Below are positions 58,468 to 64,000 of a stretch of DNA of 64,000 bases, in pieces. The translations under genes were made by a program, and so were the position numbers. Below the pieces are notes generated by a model. It did not search any database. It worked only from the letters and a program-made list of their open reading frames with translations, and had not been told where the DNA came from. Source of the stretch: Planococcus maritimus (lineage in GTDB: Bacteria; Bacillota; Bacilli; Bacillales_A; Planococcaceae). The stretch lies in contig NZ_LTZG01000001.1 in the NCBI RefSeq assembly GCF_001592825.1, positions 1 to 64,000 on the forward strand, given 5' to 3'. The stretch's first letter is position 1. Each line of letters begins with the position of its first letter.

Positions 58468-58857
58468 TCATTGGCCGGTTTTTTCTTTTGACAAAAGATC
58501 GCGGATCTCGACCAATAATTCTTCTTTTTTGTCGAGTACTTGCGGTTCTTCTTCCGCCGGCACATCTTTTTCGCGTTTCATGCGCGTAAATAAACGAATC
58601 ACCATAAAAATAGAAAAGGCGATAATGAAAAAGTCGATGACGGATTGCGCGAATGCGCCATAGCGAAGTTCTGCACCATTAAAGGTATAAGTCAAATCCT
58701 CGACACTGAATCCACCGAGCAAGATTCCGACCCCAGGCATGATGATGTCTTCAACAAGCGAAGTGACAATTTTACCGAATGCGGCACCAATGACTACCGC
58801 TATTGCCAAATCCAGCACATTGCCTTTTAAAGCAAATTTCTTAAAATCTTCCCACAT
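58468..58857 (-). CDS. mscL: Large-conductance mechanosensitive channel
   Basis: 129 aa, GGAGG before the ATG. WEDFKKFALKGNVLDLAIAVVIGAAFGKIVTSLVEDIIMPG is the amphipathic helix plus first transmembrane segment with the gating glycines; the second segment is FAQSVIDFFIIAFSIFMVIRLF. Opens under osmotic downshock. Confidence 0.95.
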   Translation of the reverse strand: MWEDFKKFALKGNVLDLAIAVVIGAAFGKIVTSLVEDIIMPGVGILLGGFSVEDLTYTFNGAELRYGAFAQSVIDFFIIAFSIFMVIRLFTRMKREKDVPAEEEPQVLDKKEELLVEIRDLLSKEKTGQ

Positions 58858-59008
58858 AAATTATTCCTCCTTCCGATTCCCGATTATACATAATTCTCGC
58901 TTGCTTTTACTTCTCCTGCTTCAAACTTGCGTTTGTCCCTTGCGATAAACAGGTAATAAAGGAGGTGCTGTGGTAAACTGAGGCAAAAGAAACTATAGGT
59001 GTGAACAT

Positions 59009-59656
59009 ATGAAACAGAAAAAACGAAAAAAACCTTCGCTTGCTTTAAAGTTTCTTTTCGTCGTGGCTTTGATTCCGGCAGCGATTGTCGCGTTTACGCT
59101 CCTCGCTGTAATGGCATATTCCTCTTACGGCGATACCGTCAAGGAAACGGTGCAAAAAGGGCAAGACCAAATGTTTGAAGTCCCATTTCCAGAAGAAAAC
59201 ATCGCGCTTTATCAGGAAGCAGCCGAACGCTACGACATTCCGTGGACCTTACTCGCGGCCCATCACCGCATCGAAACAAAATTTTCGACGATGGACCCCT
59301 TGTTATCGCCGGTCGGAGCGGAAGGGCATATGCAGTTCATGCCTTGCACATTTGTCGGCTGGAGCCATCCGACGTGTTCGGGGCAAGGGCAAGGAAAAAT
59401 CCCGGAAGCGGACAAAACCAACCCGCAAGTTATTGCAAAATATGGTGGCTACGGCGTTGATGCGAACGGCGACGGGGTAGCGGACCCTTACGATTTGGCA
59501 GATGCACTCTACAGCGCTGCTAATTACCTGGCGCAAAACGGGGCAGCGGAAGGCGACTTAGAACAAGCAATTTACCGTTACAACCATAGTGATGAATACG
59601 TGGAAGACATTCTTCATTATTACGGACGCTTTGAAGAACAATACAATAATTCATAA
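59009..59656 (+). CDS. Membrane-anchored lytic transglycosylase (SLT-type)
   Basis: 215 aa. N-terminal anchor (about 14-38, LKFLFVVALIPAAIVAFTLLAVMAY), then an SLT/lysozyme-like domain: YDIPWTLLAAHHRIETKFS with the catalytic E near 91, SPVGAEGHMQFMPCTFVGW, and AIYRYNHSDEYVEDIL. It cleaves peptidoglycan glycan strands. Resembles YomI/CwlT-type single-domain proteins. A strong terminator follows. Confidence 0.88.
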   Translation: MKQKKRKKPSLALKFLFVVALIPAAIVAFTLLAVMAYSSYGDTVKETVQKGQDQMFEVPFPEENIALYQEAAERYDIPWTLLAAHHRIETKFSTMDPLLSPVGAEGHMQFMPCTFVGWSHPTCSGQGQGKIPEADKTNPQVIAKYGGYGVDANGDGVADPYDLADALYSAANYLAQNGAAEGDLEQAIYRYNHSDEYVEDILHYYGRFEEQYNNS

Positions 59657-59689
59657 AAAAAAGAGTGGACCGGAGTCCACTCTTTTTTT
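59655..59689. terminator. Bidirectional terminator
   Basis: AAAAAGAGTGGAC pairs with GTCCACTCTTTTT, A-run and T-run on either side, between the convergent transglycosylase and GlsB genes. Confidence 0.85.
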
Positions 59690-59691
59690 GA

Positions 59692-59955
59692 TTATGCGCG
59701 TTTGCGTCCTTTGTTCATTGATCCGAGGATCAAGCTAAGAACGAAGACAAAGATCAATGCACCAATCAATGCCGGAATAATTGCTACGTCCGCGATGGAT
59801 GGTCCCATGTCTCCTAAAAGCATGCCGCCTAACCATGCACCGATGATACCTGCAATGATGTTACCGATGATGCCGCCAGGAATGTCTTTCCCGAGGATCA
59901 GGCCGGCTAGCCAACCAATGATACCGCCTACGATTAGATATAAAATGAATCCCAT
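59692..59955 (-). CDS. GlsB/YeaQ/YmgE-family stress membrane protein
   Basis: 87 aa from ATG 59955, with AAGGAG upstream. Three transmembrane segments with Gly-rich faces: YLIVGGIIGWLAGLILG, GGIIGNIIAGIIGAWLGGMLLG. Typical transglycosylase-associated (GlsB) protein, usually induced in stationary or envelope stress. Confidence 0.9.
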   Translation of the reverse strand: MGFILYLIVGGIIGWLAGLILGKDIPGGIIGNIIAGIIGAWLGGMLLGDMGPSIADVAIIPALIGALIFVFVLSLILGSMNKGRKRA

Positions 59956-60047
59956 TCTTTCCAGCTCCTTCAAAATGTTTTATTGTTATAAATGCTACAC
60001 TCTAGGTATAACCATAAATAGGACTTTTAAAACATAGAACTGCAAAA

Positions 60048-60590
60048 TTATTTTATTCGTGCGCCTAGAATAGTTTCAAAGTGCCTCATGGCATAGCGGT
60101 GGCCGGCATCGTCGAAACTTGCGACGGCTTGTTCATGGATGACAATTTCAAAACCTTTGTTATAAGCATCGATAGCTGTATGAAGTACGCAAATATCTGT
60201 GCAGACGCCTACGATATGCACTTCTTCAATACTACGCTCGCGAAGCAATAATTCGAGCCGCGTCCCTGCGAAGGCACTATAGCGGGTTTTGTCCATCCAG
60301 ACGATGTCTTCTTGATGGCGATCATATATAGCTTGGAGACGTCCGTATAATTTGCGTCCGGCAGTCCCTTTGATGTTGTGTGGGGGAAACAATTTCGTCT
60401 CCGGATGATAAGGATCATCTGATTCGTGGAGATCCACGGGCAAGACCACGAAATCACCGGTTTCGAGAAATTGTTCTGTCAACGCACAGATCGCTTCCTC
60501 AATTTCCTGCCCGGGTGCTCCGCAAGTCAAAGCACCGTCCTGTGCAACAAAATCGACTGTGTAATCAACTACTAGTAATGCTTTGTTCAT
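60048..60590 (-). CDS. pncA: Nicotinamidase / isochorismatase-fold hydrolase
   Basis: 180 aa from ATG 60590, with GGAGGCG upstream. Catalytic triad: D9 in VVDYTVDF, K in DKTRYSAF, nucleophile C in VGVCTDICVLHTA; metal ligands in LPVDLHE-x-D-x-YH. Length and motifs fit PncA, which converts nicotinamide to nicotinate for NAD recycling. Confidence 0.88.
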   Translation of the reverse strand: MNKALLVVDYTVDFVAQDGALTCGAPGQEIEEAICALTEQFLETGDFVVLPVDLHESDDPYHPETKLFPPHNIKGTAGRKLYGRLQAIYDRHQEDIVWMDKTRYSAFAGTRLELLLRERSIEEVHIVGVCTDICVLHTAIDAYNKGFEIVIHEQAVASFDDAGHRYAMRHFETILGARIK

Positions 60591-60679
60591 CTTATATCGC
60601 CTCCAATTTTCTATTAGTATACCCGTTTTCACAATATGCTAATGGGGGAAACGCTCAATACATATGCAGTATTAATAAC

Positions 60680-60708
60680 TTGCCAATTTTCTGAAAACTT
60701 ATTATAAT
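60680..60708 (+). promoter_or_regulatory. Strong sigma-A promoter of a 35-aa gene
   Basis: TTGCCA, exactly 17 bases, TATAAT, 28 bases before the ATG at 60736. Confidence 0.7.
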
Positions 60709-60735
60709 AAACAAAACAGCAAAGGGGTGTGTTTG

Positions 60736-60843
60736 ATGAAATATGAAAACTTGGAAAAACTCAATAGACAAGGTGTATGGTTTACAGTCATCCACACACT
60801 CGTTATTTTCAGCTTTGCATTTGATTTCGGCTTTCTCGTGTAA
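60736..60843 (+). CDS. 35-aa membrane peptide, unknown
   Basis: ATG 60736 after AAAGGGGTG; stop TAA 60841-60843. The peptide starts MKYENLEKLNRQGVW, followed by a hydrophobic helix FTVIHTLVIFSFAFDFGFLV. Own consensus promoter at 60680 and terminator at 60872 make a complete single-gene transcript. No family was recognised; a type I toxin-like or regulatory membrane peptide is possible, but no antisense RNA is visible. Confidence 0.7.
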   Translation: MKYENLEKLNRQGVWFTVIHTLVIFSFAFDFGFLV

Positions 60844-60871
60844 AAAACCTTCACAAGTTCAAATCGAACAT

Positions 60872-60908
60872 AAAAACACACCCGATTGCTAGAATCGGGT
60901 GTGTTTTT
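60872..60908. terminator. Bidirectional terminator
   Basis: AAAAACACACCCGATT pairs with AATCGGGTGTGTTTTT; also carries the stop of the recombinase-like gene at 60907. Confidence 0.9.
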
Positions 60909-61776
60909 ATATTGGCGGATGGGCTTGCCGTTTCATGCGCACAAGGGAATCTTTCAGCATACGAGATGCTGAATCGAGTGAAACACCGAGAATCTCCTGA
61001 ATTTCTTCCAAATTCTTATGGTCAACCGAATACAGGTGGTGGACGTAGGCAAATCGGATATCGCCGGAACGTATGGGCGCACCGACAAATTCTGACAAAG
61101 CTTCGGTGTAGTCGGACAAAGAACCCATTTGAAAATGGGTAAACTCGTCTTTTACTTTAGATGACAGCAGGAAGGAAGTGCCACGTGCTTTTGCCCGTTC
61201 GATCCCTTTTTCCATCACCGCTTCTTCTAACGAGTCAAAATGCAATGTGCAATGGTAGCCATCTTTCTTTTCGACGTCCAGGTGGAGACCATCTTCATCG
61301 TTTATAAAATTATCGATATCGATCGTCACCATATCGCGAAGCCGCAAGCCTCTCAAGTAAAAGACATACAATAGCTTAGCGTTAAGTGGCAATTTGATAG
61401 ATTTCAAAACATCTGGTTTCTTTTCCAACAGATGCCCATAATCAACTTCGATGTCGTGAGGCTTTAAGTCAAGTTTATGGTTCAATTTGAACTTCGGCAT
61501 AAAATCATTTGGGATCTTGCCGATTTGCCACATGTAATCGAACCAGAGGCGGATAAAAATCAGTTTGCGGTTCAAGGTGCTGTCTTTGATGCCGGCTTCT
61601 TTTTGCTCCAATAGAAATTGCTGAATATCGGAAGGGCGAATTTCATGAGGCTCGACCGATTTTTTATAGGTTTTACGCAAAAAAGCAAACAGGGCACGGA
61701 TCAATTGGACTTCATGGACAACTGTATTCGGGCTAATGCCGTTATCCAGTCTGTATTTTTCATAACCATATGGCAT
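60907..61776 (-). CDS. Degenerate tyrosine recombinase/integrase-like protein
   Basis: 289 aa from ATG 61776, with AGAGGTG upstream; an ATG two codons earlier is too close to it. The N-terminal SAM-like core-binding domain (about 10-95: NGISPNTVVHEVQLIRALFAFLRKTYK...STLNRKLIFIRLWFDYMW) is well preserved. In the catalytic domain the first Arg survives (YLRGLRLRDMVTID), but the usual H-x-x-R box reads IRFAYVHHLY. The C-terminal tyrosine is missing: the region where it belongs reads SASRMLKDSLVRM. It is probably not an active recombinase and may act as a DNA-binding protein. Confidence 0.72.
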   Translation of the reverse strand: MPYGYEKYRLDNGISPNTVVHEVQLIRALFAFLRKTYKKSVEPHEIRPSDIQQFLLEQKEAGIKDSTLNRKLIFIRLWFDYMWQIGKIPNDFMPKFKLNHKLDLKPHDIEVDYGHLLEKKPDVLKSIKLPLNAKLLYVFYLRGLRLRDMVTIDIDNFINDEDGLHLDVEKKDGYHCTLHFDSLEEAVMEKGIERAKARGTSFLLSSKVKDEFTHFQMGSLSDYTEALSEFVGAPIRSGDIRFAYVHHLYSVDHKNLEEIQEILGVSLDSASRMLKDSLVRMKRQAHPPI

Positions 61777-62029
61777 GGACATTCACCTCTCTAACTAGGT
61801 TTTATTCATTATACCAGTTTTTAGGCAGAATAGAACGTACTTTCCCTTGTTTTAGCGAGAAATGACTGAAGCGAGGATTTATTCATTCATAAGTATCAAA
61901 CTACTTAAGGATATTAAAGAAAAAGAAAAAAACAGCCCCCAAACTAACTGAAAAGGCAGCAAAAACGAATGATCATCGACAAAGCGGGTATAAAGAAAGA
62001 TAATGGGAAGTAGAAATGAGGTGCAATAA

Positions 62030-62533
62030 TTGCAAACTGAAGAAAACGCAAGAATACGCCACACGATTTTGAAAAGTGTTGAACCATTCAGTGACAAGGA
62101 ACTAAACGAGAAACCGTCGGCTGATGAATGGTCAGCTATGCAGATTTTGGACCATCTCTATAAGATGGAGCAGACCATAACAGCTGGCGTAGCTAAAACC
62201 GTAGAGAAAAATCAACAGAAAAAAGCAATAAAGAAACCGATTCAACTATCGGTCAACCGCAAAGTGAAAGTTGAAGCGCCAGATCACACGGTGCCTGAAG
62301 AAACATTTATCACTTTAGCTGAAATGAAAGAGAAATTAAATGAGTCGAGAAACCGCCTATACGAAGTTTATGCGCGAACAGATCAGGAAACGCTTCAGAA
62401 GAACTCCATGCCTCATCCTGTTTTCGGCGATGTGCCGCTAGTTCAATGGTTTCCATTTGTCGGTTATCACGAGAAACGCCACTTAGCTCAATTAGAAGAG
62501 ACCTTAAGCAAAATCGATGAGAAAAAGAATTAG
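62030..62533 (+). CDS. DinB-family protein
   Basis: 167 aa from TTG 62030, after GAGGTG. Four-helix bundle with the three metal-site histidines: ILDHLYKMEQT (first), and YHEKRHLAQLEE (second and third) near the end. Related to DinB/YfiT-type metal-dependent thiol transferases, e.g. bacillithiol-linked. Single gene just before acnA. Confidence 0.85.
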   Translation: MQTEENARIRHTILKSVEPFSDKELNEKPSADEWSAMQILDHLYKMEQTITAGVAKTVEKNQQKKAIKKPIQLSVNRKVKVEAPDHTVPEETFITLAEMKEKLNESRNRLYEVYARTDQETLQKNSMPHPVFGDVPLVQWFPFVGYHEKRHLAQLEETLSKIDEKKN

Positions 62534-62663
62534 TCATTAGAAAAACTTATCAGAATGTATAATTTTAATGTAATTTACTTATGCACATTGTTTCGGTATG
62601 ATGGAAGAGGAGAAAAGACGCGGTAACACGCCTTTTCAGAAGATTTAAAGGAGGAACACGATT

Positions 62664-64000
62664 ATGGCAAAGAGCAGTTTGCACAACAGCCGCACGTCGT
62701 TCGAGCTTAACGGCAAGACGTATAATTATTATCGTCTCGCTGCACTCGAAGAAGCGGGGATCGCGAAAGTATCTCGCCTTCCGTACTCTGTAAAAGTACT
62801 ATTGGAATCCGTATTGCGCCAGCACGACGGCTATGTCATCAATGACGAACATGTAGAAGAACTCGCAAAATGGGGTAAAGATGCGAACAAAGAAGCAGAA
62901 GTTCCATTCAAACCTTCCCGTGTCATCCTTCAAGACTTCACCGGTGTACCGGTCGTTGTCGACTTGGCAGCGCTTCGTTCAGCAATGTCTGAAATGGGCG
63001 GAGACCCAGACAAGATCAACCCAGAAATCCCGGTTGATTTGGTTATTGACCACTCGGTACAAGTTGACCGTTACGGTACTGAAGATGCACTGCGCGCGAA
63101 TATGGAATTTGAATTCGAACGCAATGCAGAGCGTTACCAGTTCCTTAACTGGGCTCAAAAAGCGTACGATAACTATCGTGCAGTTCCACCAGCAACAGGG
63201 ATCGTTCACCAAGTAAACCTTGAGTATTTGGCAAATGTTGTCCATGCGATCGAAAACGAAGATGGCACATTCGAAGCCTTCCCAGATACACTGGTCGGTA
63301 CAGATTCCCATACAACGATGATCAATGGAATCGGCGTACTAGGATGGGGCGTTGGCGGAATCGAAGCGGAAGCAGGCATGCTTGGACAGCCTTCTTACTT
63401 CCCGATTCCTGAAGTTATCGGCGTGAAAATGACTGGCGAATTGCCAAACGGCGCAACCGCGACAGATTTGGCACTCAAAGTTACAGAAACTTTGCGTAAA
63501 AAAGGCGTAGTCGGCAAATTTGTCGAGTTCTTCGGTCCTGGCGTTACGACATTGCCGCTTGCAGACCGTGCGACGATTGCCAACATGGCACCTGAATACG
63601 GCGCTACTTGCGGATTCTTCCCAGTAGACGAAGAAGCGTTGACTTACATGCGCTTGACAGCCCGTACAGAAGAGCAAATTGCCGTGACAAAAGAATACTT
63701 AAAAGCAAACGATATGTTCTTCACGGTCGACAACGAAGATCCGATTTACACGGACCTTGTCGAAATCGACTTGACGACAATCGAACCGAACTTGTCCGGT
63801 CCAAAACGTCCGCAAGATTTGATTCCATTGTCTCAAATGAAAAAAGAATTCAACACAGCTGTCACAGGCCCAGAAGGCCCACACGGTTTTGCGTTGGACC
63901 AAGAAGAAATCAACAAAACCGCAACGGTGAAATTTAACGATGGCAAAACAGCTGAAATGAAAACAGGTGCTTTGGCGATTGCTGCGATTACATCTTGCAC
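62664..64000 (+). CDS. acnA: Aconitate hydratase A (3' end beyond window)
   Basis: AAAGGAGG before the ATG. The first 445 codons and two more bases are present, with no stop before the window edge. [80 protein letters not shown] mark the IRP1/AcnA type. The first [4Fe-4S] cysteine, C445 (AITSC), is the last whole codon. Converts citrate to isocitrate and in Bacillus (CitB) also binds RNA when the cluster is lost. B. subtilis has the same gene near ccdA. Confidence 0.95.
   Translation, partial: MAKSSLHNSRTSFELNGKTYNYYRLAALEEAGIAKVSRLPYSVKVLLESVLRQHDGYVINDEHVEELAKWGKDANKEAEVPFKPSRVILQDFTGVPVVVDLAALRSAMSEMGGDPDKINPEIPVDLVIDHSVQVDRYGTEDALRANMEFEFERNAERYQFLNWAQKAYDNYRAVPPATGIVHQVNLEYLANVVHAIENEDGTFEAFPDTLVGTDSHTTMINGIGVLGWGVGGIEAEAGMLGQPSYFPIPEVIGVKMTGELPNGATATDLALKVTETLRKKGVVGKFVEFFGPGVTTLPLADRATIANMAPEYGATCGFFPVDEEALTYMRLTARTEEQIAVTKEYLKANDMFFTVDNEDPIYTDLVEIDLTTIEPNLSGPKRPQDLIPLSQMKKEFNTAVTGPEGPHGFALDQEEINKTATVKFNDGKTAEMKTGALAIAAITSC

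Noticed and set aside
61879..62097. 72-aa hydrophobic minus-strand ORF overlapping the start of the DinB gene
   Set aside because: No ribosome binding site on the minus strand and it overlaps the start of a well supported gene.
1..64000. tRNA, rRNA, CRISPR arrays, prophage structural genes
   Set aside because: None was recognised by eye on either strand. A covariance-model scan would settle the tRNA question.

Overview
The window looks like chromosomal DNA of a low-to-mid GC member of the Bacillales, most likely Planococcaceae (Planococcus/Planomicrobium type). Evidence: strong AGGAGG ribosome binding sites, sigma-A promoters, a TPP riboswitch, a T-box leader, Bacillus-like blocks (argGH, ccdA-ccdC-yneK, mscL, citB/acnA, namA, proC) and Bacillota-only small families (DUF1659, DUF2922, YvrJ, YcxB-like). 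In B. subtilis, as I recall, the interval between the ccd/yneK genes and citB carries the spore genes cotM, sspP and sspO. None is seen here, which fits a non-sporulating Planococcus lineage. No rRNA, tRNA or CRISPR array was recognised.

Left end (1 to about 7.5 kb) is AT-rich accessory DNA. It holds the edge of an IS3-type element, an unknown gene, an ApeA-like HEPN protein (candidate phage defence), a secreted metzincin protease with a partner gene, a small lipoprotein, and a serine resolvase with its own three-subsite res region. A 165-bp direct repeat, whose second copy abuts the resolvase gene, brackets the protease/lipoprotein segment. From 7.5 to 12 kb lie two divergent ECF sigma/anti-sigma operons, one carrying two YcxB-like membrane proteins.

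12 to 37 kb is mixed metabolism and regulation: an MDR dehydrogenase, a GNAT acetyltransferase, an SDR/AMP-ligase pair, a LacI regulator facing a 50-aa protein, a nitroreductase/MarR/monooxygenase set, a TPP-riboswitch-controlled thiamine-precursor transporter, cardiolipin synthase, a gluconate operon (RpiR regulator, gnd, gntP, gntK), a P-loop kinase, a nonsense-split aminoglycoside-phosphotransferase-like gene, VOC and cupin proteins, and a dihydroorotate-dehydrogenase-like barrel fused to a polytopic membrane domain.

37 to 47.5 kb holds the most interesting cluster. Two divergent operons encode a CDP-alcohol phosphatidyltransferase plus FAD oxidoreductase on one side. On the other are a MerA/Lpd-like disulfide oxidoreductase fused to a DUF1499 domain, a TVP38/TMEM64 membrane protein and a complete YnjBCD-type ABC importer. 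The same partners (ynjBCD, ynjF) sit together in E. coli, so this appears to be a conserved but functionally undefined system. Directly after it is a tiny complete type I toxin-antitoxin locus: a 35-aa holin-like toxin, a convergent antisense RNA with its own promoter and terminator, and a LexA-type box upstream.

48 to 64 kb is conserved core: namA, T-box-controlled proC, an MBL hydrolase, argGH, the cytochrome c biogenesis block (ccdA, thioredoxin-like, ccdC, yneK), DUF1659/DUF2922/YvrJ, an SCO copper chaperone, mscL, a lytic transglycosylase, a GlsB-type stress protein, pncA, a degenerate tyrosine recombinase, a DinB protein and the first 445 codons of acnA, cut by the window edge.
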